A stretch of 64,000 nt of DNA from Nematostella vectensis (GCF_932526225.1 NC_064038.1:4836001-4900000), one strand, 5' to 3'. Shown: positions 45,401-57,629, counted from the first letter of the stretch. The notes: a model not told the origin generated them from the sequence alone. Program-made: numbers and translations.

Positions 45401-45949
45401 AGCAGGTTTGATGCAACATTTCTTACGAATTTACAGTGCGAGTGAAGTTCTGCTGTTGACAATATCAACAAAGTATGGTCTATTTATTGTCTTTCTGATA
45501 ATGGGAATCAATCAAATATGGCGTCCTGATAAATTGAGTCACGTTCGTCCCTACCTTCGGACTTGAAAACCAATTGAGCTTTACTACATCGATTTTTGCA
45601 GACAACGGGGCCAGAAAGTCCTTAAAAGCCCTAGAGTCCTTGAGCAGGGATACAGGTTCGTCGTTTTTTATCATGTACAAGTCCATATTGTAGTTTAATT
45701 CTGCGGAAAAAGAGAACGTTTGATCAATTTTCGAGCGAGTCAGCACGTGTTTTGTTGTGATCGCGAGCAGTAGGAAGGAACGAAACCTCGAGCTAGAGGC
45801 GACTTCCTGTAATTATACTTACTGAGGCACGAGTTCACATTGTTTTTCGCTATATAAAAGTTTAACTGCCCTTGCACAGTGCTAGAATCAAGTAAAATTA
45901 GCACTAGGGAAGCCAGCAAAACGCATCGCCAAAACACATCCACGGCCAT
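39444..45949 (-). CDS. RYK: RYK-like WIF-domain receptor pseudokinase
   Basis: Twelve coding exons (minus strand, 5' to 3'): 45949-45823, 45700-45555, 44015-43913, 43592-43440, 43124-42633, 42212-42096, 41777-41691, 41445-41240, 40653-40550, 40434-40320, 40150-40056, 39603-39444. The phases close and give 634 aa. Signal peptide at aa 1-27 (VLLASLVLILL); WIF domain at about 28-175 (LNFYIAKNNVNSCL, MDLYMIKNDEPV, KLNWFSSPK, FSMSFGCTGRKAGLVEVSLR), with the RYK pattern; TM at about 193-217; basic and serine-rich juxtamembrane; kinase-like domain at about 360-620. RYK receptors bind Wnt ligands through WIF. Kinase landmarks are altered: glycine loop ENVFNIYHG, VAVR (Arg405) for VAVK, DIN (503-505) for HRD, SHM (523-525) for DFG. 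Fold markers kept: TRNC, FGAILWEI, and DPAERP with Arg597. The start is the ATG directly before the hydrophobic signal; an upstream in-frame ATG at 45994 would add 15 residues. Confidence 0.85.
40320..40434 (-). CDS. RYK: RYK-like exon 10: DFG-less activation segment
   Basis: It encodes VSDDLLVRIDSHMDVNSSDV and then SECLDNASSYEKKHV. It aligns with RYK …DDTLQVKITDNAL…HCLGDNENRPV, placing SHM at the DFG position. The called donor is GTG|GTAAGC at 40320/40319. The frame stays open for 29 codons past it. The segment normally running from the APE-equivalent to the DxWxxG helix is missing from the spliced model. Confidence 0.8.
40550..40653 (-). CDS. RYK: RYK-like exon 9: degenerate catalytic loop
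   Basis: This exon encodes GLTSEKLLDIAIQITRGMDS, then LTLQKDINLSTRNC. The helix-E pattern (LLDIAIQITRGMDSL) aligns with RYK LVHMAIQIACGMSYL. The catalytic loop HRDLAARNC is DINLSTRNC, so the catalytic Asp is Asn505, while the loop Asn510 is kept. It starts in phase 0 and ends in phase 2 with donor GTAAGT. Confidence 0.85.
41903..42055. repeat. 91-bp tandem duplication in the RYK-like gene, intron 6
   Basis: Two copies of a 91-base unit ('caatagagagatagtattca…aaaacactttgtctttgaga' at 41907 and its near-copy at 41998). Intronic, about 40 bases downstream (in transcript sense) of the exon 6 donor. Confidence 0.85.
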
Positions 45950-48900
45950 TCTTGTCCTACTCTCTTGTTTACAACTCCAATCTTGGTCGACCAAAGACTG
46001 CTTTACTGGCTCTGCTATTTACATTATTTACAACCCAGAATGACCTCTGAAGTACGTAACAATAAGGAAAGGTGATATGCCTTAGTAGTTTTCGAATTTC
46101 TTGGCAAAATAGCCAGTCGTTTGTTATTTTAGGTGTGGAAAGACTCACCACAACACATCGTAATCCGTCTACGAGCATCGCACTCCTTGCCCATATTTGG
46201 GAGGTGACGTCATCCGAGCTTGACCCGAGCTATAATTGATTGCGCAACTGATACAACAGACATCGACTACTGTGACCTAGTCGGTCGATACTTGACTGGG
46301 GATACTCTTCGGGCTGACGATGTCGTATTCGTATGACGTTTTGCAATCGGGCATTCATTGATGAGTGACTCTGTCAGCAGTTTGGCGCTTTTTGTGCAAA
46401 TAAGTCATGAATACATCACGCGCGCACAGCACGTACGGTCCAATGTACAACAAGAAGGAGATTTCAGAGGACAACTAAACTCGAAAAAAGAAATAAATCA
46501 TGGCAGAGTAACATATCTGTGCAAAACAGATTACCATAGTTCCTGTCTCTGTGCTTACAATTCTTTTGCTGACATGGTATATTCCGTTTATTATATTTTA
46601 TTATTTCACCTTTTTTCATGCACAGCAGCGTAGCCAGGATTTATAAAAGGATGAAGCCCAAAAAAGACTTTCAATTTTTCTTGGGGGGGGGGGGGGGGGG
46701 GGGGAGGGGTGCGAAATCTAATTTTTCCGGAAAGGGTGGGGGGGGGAGGGTTCTATGATGAAAATCTGAACAACCCCGAAAAAACAAAAGAAAGGATTTT
46801 TTTTATGCCTTTGCAGTATTTCCACGGGATGTTTATTGTCGGATTTGGCTACATATCAGACTGATCTAGCTTATGCTTTATAGTTCTGTCTACAAATAGC
46901 ACGTCTATGCACCCCCCTGGGTACGGGCCTGGTCTCATACATTTACTGTATTTTTGGCTGGTTAAAGGGGGGGCCTAGACCACCCCCTGTCTACGCCCCC
47001 GCATGCACGATAAGTAACACTCTTTTTTTTTATAAGAACGTCTTATTTTCAATTAAGGCTGGGTCGTTATTTTTGGGACATTTTAAGGCTGAATATGTTC
47101 TCAACGATATGCCTAAATTTTAGTGTATATAATAATATAATAATGCCAAATGAATTATTAGGAACGGAGAATTACACTAATGATCAATAGTAATAATAAG
47201 GTTCTTATATGAGCACAATTTGATTCTGCAACTTAGAACGCATCAGGGCTAAGAAAGAGAAAATATTCTGCGCTCTGAGCCTCGGCATGTTCTTAGCATG
47301 TTCTTAAAGTTTGGTGAATCTCAGCCTGGACGTTCTTTTTAAAAAGGTTCTTATAAGAAAAAAATAGTGTAATAGAAAACCAAGAGAGTACATCATATCT
47401 CTTGAGATAACTAAATTAAAAATTGAAAATTCGATTAAGTCCTAACTCTAACCCTCAGCATATAAAGCGTCGAAGCGATTTCCTATTCGATCTTTTTCAT
47501 TATTTCTTCAGGGGTCGTGTTATTGCGGAAGTCAGCTTAATTTCCAAAGAAAATTTTATAAAGACCATCGTTCATTCTGGAACTTCCTTAAATTTGTGAT
47601 GCTAAAAAAGAAACCAATTTTAGACCCAGAGGTCATTGGGGGCACTCCAAAAGCTCGGTCGTCACCCTATGGGCAGCAAATATTGGCTGACAAAGTTGCT
47701 TCAAGTTCATTCACGATGGCTGCGGTAGTCAATAGCATTTTCATTTATTTTTTTTTTAAACTTTGTTTTTATATCTTATCATGCATGCACAGTAAAAAAA
47801 TAATAACAATAAATAATAAAAATAACAATAATAATAATAATAATAATACCATGGCCACGTGGCCACACAATGATGCCAGAAGCATTAAATTGTCTCTATT
47901 TTGTCAAATTCTGTATAATCTAGGCTAACAAATAACCTGCATGAGGTGGAGTTTTTTTTTCACTTATAAAATAATCTAGTCCGCCAGCGGCCTGAGAGTT
48001 CAGAAAACGGCGCCCAGGTTGGGTCATGCTTTATCGATTCGCTCAGTACGTTGTCTTGGTTTAATAATGTTTGTCCTCAAATGCCACATTATAACACATA
48101 AACCATATTATAAAGAGTACGGGGAAATTGTATTGTTCAGGCACCATTTGAATTACTAGAGTCAAAATCCGCGCTGAGCGTCAACGAGAGGAGTTGAGGA
48201 CTGATAGGTACCCAGGTATAAAACAGTAAGAGTCGATTTCCAGTTTTTGGTGTATTGTAGTCATTGTTCTGGTACGAGATCGCGACAGTTTGGGCTTTTT
48301 TATTCTACAGGTATAAAACAGGATGCATTTATTTATAATCCCCGGATACGGAAATGACGTCATAAGAGTCAAGCGCCCTAGTGTCTTCTCACGTATCTAG
48401 CCTCTCTGACTCCTCGTCAAACTCGTATGGTTTTATATATAAAGAGCGATGACAAATGTGCGACAAAGGATATAGGATAAAAAGAAAAGGTGGCGGTTTG
48501 TATGGAGACACTAAAAGAAAAGACAAAGCCAACAAAGAGGAAAAAAAAAAAGATAATGGTAACTTTATCACCAGGGTTATCTCATGTTTGGTCCGCCTAT
48601 CGTGAAGTAATCAAAAAGGAAGTCGACGAATTGTCCGGAAATTAGAATCTTTTCCAACGTGCAGCGAAAAGGTTAAACCGCGCCTTATCACCCCAAACCC
48701 AACTTCTCCTCTCTCTTAATTAATTGGGAAATGGTCTTTTGTTGGGTAAATTCTGGCACGTTGAACCTTTCATGATACCTACGACGCCCTCTATACCCAA
48801 AAAGTATCACGCAGTCTACCCCCACCCCTCCCCCCACCCCTCCGACCCCCCCCCAAAAAAAAAAATAGACGACGACAAAACACGAAAAATACGTCGGAAC

Positions 48901-49616
48901 CCCGGTAACCCCTTATCCCCGTGATGATGATGCCTGACACCCCTCTTTCTACGTTATGTTTTTATTCGAGTCCACCCTCTTTTCATCCACAATTTGGAAT
49001 AGCACCAAAAAAGAAAGAAAGAATATGACATGGATAGTTTAATTACCTACACGCAGAAAACCAATTAATAGTTCTTGGCTCTCAACATTAGGAATCAATT
49101 TTCTATTTGCCTCTAGAGCTTAGACTAGTGAACGGAAATTTTATAGACCCCCCTAGCTGTTTGCTGCTTTGAGCTCTCAGGCCTCAAGTCGCAGTGCTGA
49201 TATTTTTTTCTGGTTTTCTGGCAGAAGTAGTGGAATACACGTTCGCAAGGCCAAAGCTTTCGCTAGAGAATGACGAATCATAAGACTTGAGCACACAATT
49301 GTTTCCGGTCATTGTGGCAAAATAAGGCAAAAGTGGATTGAAAAGTGAGCGCCCATCAATGGTGCCGTACATTACTAAAATGGTAATGTTCCGTACTGAT
49401 CAATGGTGCAGCAGCTGTAATTGGGTATTGAATGAAAGAGAATGAGACGTCGGCCTGAAATAATTCCCTCCCTCTTTAAAAGCGTCTTTTTTTAAAGAGA
49501 ATGATATATATCAGTGAACAATTAAAAAAAGGTGTCAGCTGTGTGTTGTAATTAAGCTATGTTCAAAGGTGGCGACACATTTTGGATGAATGTTGATTTG
49601 ACGTTTTTGCGTAAAA
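45950..49616. other. Intergenic region upstream of the RYK-like gene
   Basis: Presumed promoter and 5' UTR of the minus-strand receptor at its left end, then non-coding sequence. It includes a relative of the GGTACGGGCCTG element (46624-46931), an (AAT)n tract at about 47820-47850 and C-rich tracts near 48830. I see no exon I would defend. Confidence 0.5.
46624..46931. mobile_element. MITE-like element related to the one at 4212-4501
   Basis: The right end GGTACGGGCCTG (46920-46931) and the interior words 'ttttatgcctttgcagtatt' and 'tacaaatagcacgtctat' match 4212-4501. The left end is degenerate (GCGTAGCCAGGATTT) and precedes a long poly-G tract at about 46683-46704. Confidence 0.75.
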
Positions 49617-49879
49617 AAGAGCAAAATATGTCGTCTCGTTATAACGTGTGTTGAATACGATAAAAAATTATCTCGCCGAGTTCCTGTGGACCTTGTTACG
49701 GTAAGTGCAGTTTTGTTTTATCATAAGAATACCCAAGTCATAAGCGAGGTGTTACATCAATCGTCTCTTGCCTAATGATACAAACATGCTTTTTTAGCGA
49801 CTTCTCTTAAGTAACCGTATGCTCGATCTAAGCCTCTAAATTGTGTTTTTCTTGTCTTTCATGAGAAAAACAATCGACG

Positions 49880-50028
49880 ATGAGCACTCTGTCTCCAAAT
49901 TATGATTGGTTCGGAGAGCTTAAGACCTATGCTGATTGGCTGGTGCAATACGCATGCGCCGATACTAAGGTGGTAAATTTGGTGAGAACATCGTTGGACC
50001 CATTGACGGCCAAGAAAAGCAGTAACAG
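49880..50028 (+). CDS. Candidate first coding exon of an unidentified gene
   Basis: ATG at 49880 opens 49 codons plus 2 nt (MSTLSPNYDWFGELKTYADW, LVQYACADTKVVNLV, then DPLTAKKSSN) and ends at a strong donor AACAG|GTAAGATA. Upstream, TTACG|GTAAGTGC at about 49701 looks like the donor of a 5' UTR exon. The composition is protein-like and the peptide has no repeats. I do not recognise the family. No downstream exon can be named: the obvious candidate at 50510 (after CATTTAG) gives a stop after five codons. It could be a small protein of about 55 aa, or a gene whose next exon lies further on. Confidence 0.45.
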
Positions 50029-51144
50029 GTAAGATATGTTTTAAAGCTATTCCAAAATCAAAAACACATACATGAATTCAACGTAGAATACTGCAACAAT
50101 TGGACTTCAATTTTGATGTCGCAATTTGTCTTTGCATACACCTGGCCAGGCGAGTATTCGAAATCGTTCCAACAGAAAGGATAAGAAAATTGCCTAGAAC
50201 AAATATCAAATAGTGCGTAGTGATGAAAAATGGTCACTAAATGTTATTATATATTGCTTCCTCTAACAGCGGAGGTAAATCAGTGAACAAAAAGTGTTTG
50301 TTCCTTGGCTAATCTAGATTATCAAAAATTTTTGCGCAGCTTCTAGAAAACAACATAATATATTTACATGCATAGATCTTTTTATTTTTTGCCCCTGTAC
50401 CCTAAAAAAGTGAATTGCCAAAGAGCTATTAATTAAATGATCAGGAGAGGCGAGTGTACGTTATTATGTCTTTATTTCCAATTCATTTTGATAAAAATCG
50501 CCATTTAGACTCACCCCCAATTCATAAACAGAAACTTGACGAAAGGTAAGTTCCTAAAAATTGAACGATTTAAATTAAAATACATCATGAATCTGTACGA
50601 GAAGCAGCGAGAAGGAAGCTAAACCGGTAATGAAGATTGTGCTACAACCGCGCCCATTATTCATTATTGAGTCTACACTCTGAAAAATATAAAGTGTGGG
50701 AACAACTCAGGGGTTCAGCAAGATAACAGTGATGAAATGATACATTGAAAGAAATGTAATAATGCTAAAGCAACTACTTTTCACTTTATGAATTATTATT
50801 ATCATTTTTTGTTGTTAAAAACTATAATCCATATTAAAAGCTAAATGTGAACGAGTGGGAGCAATACTTGTAAGTTTATACATATTAGACTACACGCGTT
50901 TACCCTTTGAACTGATTATTATTTTCAAGTGTGTTAATCCATTGAGGGAATTAATTGGTAAGGCTTTCGATTGAAACACTCTTATTTGACGAATCTCTTT
51001 GCAAAAGAGGAAAGCATGATTATAAGTGGCCTTATCTCAGATATCATTAAGATGAAAGGTGCAATATTCATTACAACAGCTTAAGGCGAAACGTTTTTAT
51101 TTAAACATAGACGCTGAATATTATTCTTCCATTTTCTGGTCACA

Positions 51145-52480
51145 TCGTTCATCCCATAAGCCACCGCCACCCTCAGACATCGTCATTCCCATAAGCCACT
51201 GCGCCCATCAGACATCTTCATTCCCATAAGCCACTGCGCCCTCATACATCGTCATTCCCATAAGCCACTGCGCCCATCAGACATCGTCATTCCCATAACC
51301 CACTGCGCCCCTCAGACATCGGTCGCCCCATAAGCCACTGCGCCCCTCAGACATCGGTCGTCCCATAAGCCACTGCGCCCCTCGGACATCGGTCGTCCCA
51401 TAAGCCACTGCGCCCCTCAGACATCGGTCGTCCCATAAGCCTCTGCGCCCCTCAGACATCGTTTGTCCCATAAGCCACTGCGCCCCTCAGACATCGTCAT
51501 TTCCATAAGCCACTGCGCCCATCAGACATCGTCATTCCCATAAGCCACTGCGCCCTCGGACATCGTTCATCCCATAAGCCAATGCGCCCTCGGACATCGT
51601 CATTTCCATAAGCCACTGCGCCCCTCAGACGTCGTCATTCCCATAAGCCACTGCGCCCCTCAGACATCGTCATTCCCATAAGCCACTGCGCCCCTCACAC
51701 ATCGTCATTTCCATAAGCCACTGCGCCCCTCAGACATCGTCATTCCCATAAGCCACTGCGCCCCTCAGACATCGTCATTTCCATAAGCCACTGCGCCCCT
51801 CAGACATCGTCATTTCCATAAGCCACTGCGCCCCTCAGACATCGTCATTTCCATAAGCCACTGCGCCCCTCAGACATCGTCATTTCCATAAGCCACTGCG
51901 CCCCTCAGACATCGTCATTCCCATAAGCCACTGCGCCCTCGGACATCGTCATTCCCATAAGCCACTGCGCCCCTCAGACATCGTTCATCCCATAAGCCAC
52001 TGCGCCCTCAGACATCGTCATTCCCATAAGCCACTGCGCCCTCAGACATCGTCATTCCCATAAGCCACTGCGCCCCTCGGACATCGTCATTTCCATAAGC
52101 CACTGCGCCCTCAGACATCGTCATTCCCATAAGCCACTGCGCCCATCAAACATCGTTCATCCCACAAGACACTGCGTCCCTAAGACATTATCTATCCCAA
52201 AAGGCAATGCGCATCTCAGACATCGTTCATCATCCATTAGCCAACGCGCCCATCAGACATTGTCGATCCCACAAGCCATGGCGTCACTCATAAATTGTTT
52301 ATCCCCAGGCCATTGAACTCATTGACGTCGTCTGTCCCACAAGCCACCACCGCGCCAAATAGGCACCGTCATTCCCACAAGACACTGCGCTCATCAGGCA
52401 TTTTCAATCCCACCACCTACTATCCCTTAAAAAACCCTGGGGCATCGTCCATCCCATAATGCATCTCGCGTAACATCCTT
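51145..52480. repeat. ~35-bp minisatellite
   Basis: About 30 clear copies up to 52150 of a unit with CCCATAAGCCACTGCGCCCC and TCAGACATCGTCATT, then about 300 bases of decaying copies. Subtypes differ at GTCATT/GGTCGT/GTTCAT. The array is intergenic, or in the first intron of the gene starting at 49880 if that gene is real. Confidence 0.95.
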
Positions 52481-55400
52481 TGTTTCAAGTCCCATAAACC
52501 TCTGCTGGCCGATGACCTACCGCACTTTCAAAATATATACTCTAGAGAGCACTAATAGAAACTAGCGAGCTTACCGTCCACTGGCTAGAAGTGTTACACC
52601 ACAAACAACGCACTTTGGCACTGATTTATACGCACTAACACGAGGTGAGAACACTTTGGCTGTGCAGTGTCAAGTAAATACAGGGTTTTTCAATTTTTTT
52701 TTTCCAATGGAAACCTCAATTCCGCCACGATTATATATTGCCAATTAGGACAGAGCAAATGAGGCTGTCTGGAAACAAGTAAATTTATACACTAAGCAAA
52801 TGTATAATTTTTAATATGACTCAACAGCCAAAAACCTTAAAAATCCAATCGAACAACTTATTCAGCTTTCATTCTTATAAAAGATCGGCAGATAGAGCCA
52901 ACAACCGGGTTATCTGATCGCAAACAAGACATTTGCACTTTGACGTTTTCATGTACAGAATTTATCATTTTCTTTAGTTGGAAATGTTTACATATTTTGT
53001 ACGTAGCTAAGAATTTAATACCTTTGTGTTGGAAAAAGTCGCACATCAGTTAAATAAAATATAACTGCTAATTATTGTAAAGATCCAATGGACATGCTAG
53101 TATGCACGCATTATCACCTTCCATGTGAATACAAAATTGATTATCGCGCATTTATTTGTCCCTTAGTATTTACTTCCACTTGATGGTAATAATGACATCA
53201 CCAATTGCGTCTACGATTTGTCCCTAAATTAGAGAAACACACCAATTTGTTTCTGGCTAAAATCCAATTCTTCCATTGAATCCACTCAAATTGAGTGGAT
53301 ACTGGTAGGGACATTACATTGAAAATGCCAAGAAAAAAGATTGCAATTATTTCTCTTAGATATGCGCAAAGCATATTTTGATACTGGATCTTGTCGTCCT
53401 TTTTTTACCCCGAGAGGGGGGGGGCTAAAGAGGCGGGGCTAAAGGACTAATCCCGGACCACCAGTGTATGGTCGAGGTCGGGTACAATAAAACTTGCCCA
53501 TTCTGATTACATTTTTGTTATTCTTTTAAGGTATTGATAGACTTACGAAGAAAAAAACAATCAATTTGTCTTATCAGTTCATAGTTTCTATAAGGCTTTG
53601 TGAGAGGGTGCTAATAAACGAAAAGTGGACCAACCATATCCCCTTTTTTACTAATCACAATTGATGGCATCCATAGATGGACCAGACTATCAGGAAATTA
53701 CGCGACAATTTACTTGGAAAATTAAGGGAAAAAACAATAATATAAGACTATACATTTATTTCAATTTTACCATGTAGGACATGCTGACCGTGAGAAAAAA
53801 AATGAGGCTGCGATATTTTGAGCTCCGATTTGAGGAAGGTCTCACATTTTAATAAAGGGTTTAGAAGAGTGCCTTAATTTTTAACAGATATTCTGATCAA
53901 TTTACAGAAGCCTCCTGAAAGTCTCGAATTTCAAGATTTTCTGGAGAGACCCCTACATGAATGCAGTGCGCCTTCTGCTTGCACTTTCATCATTTTCGTC
54001 TGGCAAGCGCTGAAAATTATTCACCTAAATGCCCTATTCTATTTTTCCTCGTTTGTCTAATTTCAATGATCACTGAATTTCAAATTAATACTGTGGTCAA
54101 TAGAAACCTGCCTGCCTATTTGCCGAAGTCATTGGCCTGACCAGAAGTCTGCCCCTGGCGATCTTATATGGGTTGGATGCGTTCCAAATGTCAATGTCAG
54201 TCAACTTATAGTGACCATTTCTAACCTGAACAAGCGAAGACAAAATACACAACTTCTTCAATACAGGGGCGGATATAGGATTTTACAAAATGGGGGTGGA
54301 TAATGGCCGGATAGACGTCATATAACCGATCGAGTGATTCTTGGTAGGTCACTACATAGATCTTACAATATATACTTCACGCTCGCTGAATTGGATTTAT
54401 GTTGCGTCAACAAAGTCAAGCAAGCGAAGGGAAATGGACAGTGCCGCCAGTCCCTCAGACATTTATTTTCTTTAAACAAAGTGACTTTAATTTTTTTACT
54501 CAAAATGGGGGTGGATATTCGTCCAATCTAACCCCCCTGTTCAGCCCGTGCAATGCGTTAAATATTAGGCCGATCTTTGTATTACTACTGTGGATAGTAT
54601 TAATAATATTACTTACATCAAATCTCACTACCGAAATCGGCTTCCAAATTTAATGAGGGGAAGCCCAGAGAGACACTCTAGTGCAAGAAGAAGCGTGTTG
54701 GTTCTTTTTATTTATCACGGTAGTTTAAACCCTGTCCAACTGTCGTATGAAATGCCATGTGCATAGGGCAGGGTACACTGGTACACTCCCTTAAAGGCTG
54801 GCCTTCTTTTAGTAAAAGGTCAAACGTCGTATTATCAATAAGCCGTACATATTCAATGCAAATGGATCAGGCCTAGAGAGTACGGGGAAAAAGGGGCGCT
54901 GGCTGTCTTCGATCATTTGGGTGAGTGGAATTTGTCACCTCCCCGGGAAAAATTAGCATGGCTTTTTCTCCATTTGCACATCTCCGGGTGTTCCGAAGAC
55001 ACCTCTGGCTTTGCCTCAGGTAGACGTACACCAGAGAATAGACGACTTTAGAGTAAATGCATCTTTATCGAAATTAGCGATTGAATCGCCGCCGGCATGA
55101 TAACACGGTGTGAGCCAAACACGCAATAAAAATCGAGAACGTTTAGATTTCCTATTTTACTTTTCCCCAAAGCTTTAATAAAGGTATTTCTATTTCTGTT
55201 TTTAATTTTGCTGATGTTTCGACCTTGCACACATATTGCTATGTATTATCCTTTAAAAGCTACTAAGTGGCTATGTCTAATATGAAAGCATTAAAAGCTC
55301 CGTATGTAGGCCAATATTGTAAATTGATATTACTCATAAATCTTATGCGTCGAATTGCACCTTAGATTTTTTTTATAAAATCTACACCAGTATCGTTCTC

Positions 55401-56560
55401 TAATGCATTATTGCACAATGTTTCGAAAAATCTTGTTTAATGTTATTTTATCATTTGTTACTGTATAATATCGGCGCCGTACAGCACGACAAATGCAATA
55501 AAAACATGAGAGTAACCTGACGATTCTCCAGTGATTGGCTGAATGCAAAATAATTGTTGATTTGTTTATTGCGTTTTACCGGTAATTCTAACATGCTAAA
55601 GGGCCAGTCCAAATTGATAAAAAGGAAATAGTAATCTCTTTAAAGCTCAGTTCCGCTAGCATTCAACTACAACCCACCAACTAAATTATTTATTAGATGA
55701 TTTGTCTTTTAGCTGTAAAAATTAAATTCTCATTTTTAAATCCGCCTAGGTGGTAACCGCAACACGCAAGACAAGGCCCTGGAAACCACGGGAATTGAAA
55801 ATCGAGTATAAAAGAATCAAGATTTAAGGAAAAATTGGATATATGCCATGGCATTATGAAAACTAAGACGGTTAAACGACAAAAGCCATCGAGGGATTGC
55901 AAGGAAAACTGAACAGGAAATCTCACAGCTCAATAGTCAAGATTTTTCGAGAAACCCAAATCCCAATAGTGTTGATCTTTTAGATAAGTCAACCATGATT
56001 TCGTCAACATCATTAAGTGCCGTGGCGTTTTAGCTTCGCCTTGATAAGTGATACAGCAATATCGGTCAGTATCTCAAGCCAAAAGCAAGAAACGGTACTC
56101 TTTTAGATTGAACTGTAAGCAAAACGATAAGAGAAACGCGCAGGAAAAAAGGACAGATAAGCAACGGCTTGGTACATTATGTACTAAGTATGTACTAAGT
56201 AATTTAGCCTCTTTATTTATTTTTTCTTATCTCTGCCGCGCCGGGAGCCACCGCTCCATCAAGAAAATCGAGAATTCTGGAAAAGGATTCTGCTGCCTTT
56301 TTGCAAGTTAAAAACTGACATGTTCTTGAAAAATCACAAAGAATCTTATTGTTTTCGATTGTTAAACCGATGTGAATAGTCAGGTAAAAACTAACAAGGT
56401 AAAAATTCAAGAGGAAAAAACAAAGCACGAAACTGAAGCATCTAGTCAGAATTATTCATGCGAATCAACGGCCTGGTACAAGGAGCAGAATTCCCTGAAA
56501 GGAAAAAGTGAAAACCCCCAAGAGTTTGTGAAAAACTAACAGAGAACACAAGAAAAGTGT
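52481..56560. other. Non-coding region upstream of the GPCR gene
   Basis: No supported exon. It contains the inverted CAGGGGCGG element (54264-54540) and a degenerate relative of the palindromic MITE near 54818-54875. The GPCR promoter and 5' UTR should lie in the last few hundred bases; I saw no TATA element that I would defend. Confidence 0.5.
54264..54540. mobile_element. MITE with CAGGGGCGGAT end, second copy (inverted)
   Basis: The left end is CAGGGGCGGATATAGG and the right end the degenerate CCCCCCTG. The interior 'tccctcagacatttattttc' is the reverse complement of sequence in 35600-35819. The two copies differ in length (277 and 220 bases) through internal indels. Confidence 0.78.
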
Positions 56561-56564
56561 GAGA

Positions 56565-57629
56565 ATGGAAGCGTTTGATAATATAACAAAGATCATGAAG
56601 AACAGCAGTGGTAACTCTACGGGAATCGGTGGTTTTGGCGACCATCCTCCTATCGATATGACACTAAATCTATTAATAATGGGATTTTTAGTTGCCGAGG
56701 GGACGATAGTCATCGGTATAAACGCATTCGTGATATTTCTCATCTTTTACAAGAGATTTCTGCAGACGACAACCAATATGATCCTGGGTAGCCTCGCAAC
56801 TTCCGATATGTTGACGGGTCTGGTTGTCATCCCGCTCATAGTCGCATGCAACATGTTGCCGACGTATAACTTTGGAGTCTGTTTAGCAATGGATCTGGGC
56901 CAGCGATTCCTGGCAATATCAACGATTCTCCATTTATTGGTTGTTACGCTTGAAAGATATCACTACATTGTGGTTTCTAGAATAGTCTACGCGCCAAAGG
57001 CATCCCGAGCTTCTGCCGCTGGAGTGTTTGTATTTCTATGGGGATTCTCACTTCTTGTTTCGTTCATTCAACTCGTGTGGACGCACGAGGACGAGTCTAC
57101 GAAAACTAAATTCGACAGAACATATGACGTGGTATGCCTTGGTGCTCTGGTCTTACTGCCTCTACTAATAATGACTATCGCATACGTGAAAATATTCGTC
57201 GCATTGAAAAGACAACTGGATAAAATAAAACGGCATGTGGGTCACATTTCAAGCAAGTGCAACGACAGACACAATCGTAAAGAGCGAAAAGCGATCTTGA
57301 TTTACACCCTCATGATAATTGTGTACGTCGTAGGATGGTTCAACTACTTCTTCCACACACTTCGATTAGACTTTGGACTAACTCCCACGTCTCTCCCCCT
57401 CGGGGTAGAACTTCTTTTTGTTTATCTCAAATTCAGCACCGGGCTCTTAAATCCTATACTGTATTCATTTTTGAAGCAGGATTTTAAAAGGGCGCGTAAG
57501 TCATTAGGGTGTTGTGGAGGGAAGCGACCTAGACTGTTGAATGTTGGCTCAAAGTCTGTCTCTAACTCTACTAACTCGACTTTGCGGGAATTAATATCTC
57601 TACGTTCACCACCTGCTGCCGATGTGTGA
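56565..57629 (+). CDS. Rhodopsin-class (class A) G-protein-coupled receptor, intronless
   Basis: Single-exon frame of 354 aa with seven hydrophobic helices. N-terminus: three N-glycosylation sequons (N7-I-T, N13-S-S, N17-S-T). TM1 has GIN53. TM2 has LATSD81. Cys106 and Cys191 are placed for the TM3-loop 2 disulphide. TM3 ends in E130-R131-Y132 (the D/ERY motif). TM4 has Trp159 and TM5 Pro200. TM6 reads VGWFN, so Trp258 is present but the usual Pro two residues later is Asn260. TM7 has N296-P-I-L-Y300, followed by helix 8 and Cys316-Cys317, probable palmitoylation sites. No opsin-type lysine is seen in TM7. The family couples extracellular ligands to G proteins at the plasma membrane; the ligand cannot be inferred. 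The start is the first ATG. AATAAA lies at 57903. Confidence 0.93.
   Translation: MEAFDNITKIMKNSSGNSTGIGGFGDHPPIDMTLNLLIMGFLVAEGTIVIGINAFVIFLIFYKRFLQTTTNMILGSLATSDMLTGLVVIPLIVACNMLPTYNFGVCLAMDLGQRFLAISTILHLLVVTLERYHYIVVSRIVYAPKASRASAAGVFVFLWGFSLLVSFIQLVWTHEDESTKTKFDRTYDVVCLGALVLLPLLIMTIAYVKIFVALKRQLDKIKRHVGHISSKCNDRHNRKERKAILIYTLMIIVYVVGWFNYFFHTLRLDFGLTPTSLPLGVELLFVYLKFSTGLLNPILYSFLKQDFKRARKSLGCCGGKRPRLLNVGSKSVSNSTNSTLRELISLRSPPAADV

Noticed and set aside
50510-50546. Second exon for the 49880 gene (after CATTTAG, before GTAAGTTC)
   Set aside because: It has good splice sites, but the phase from 50028 gives a stop after five codons. Kept only as a remark.
51277-51471. 64-codon minus-strand frame in the 51-52 kb array
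   Set aside because: It is a translation of the 35-base minisatellite unit.
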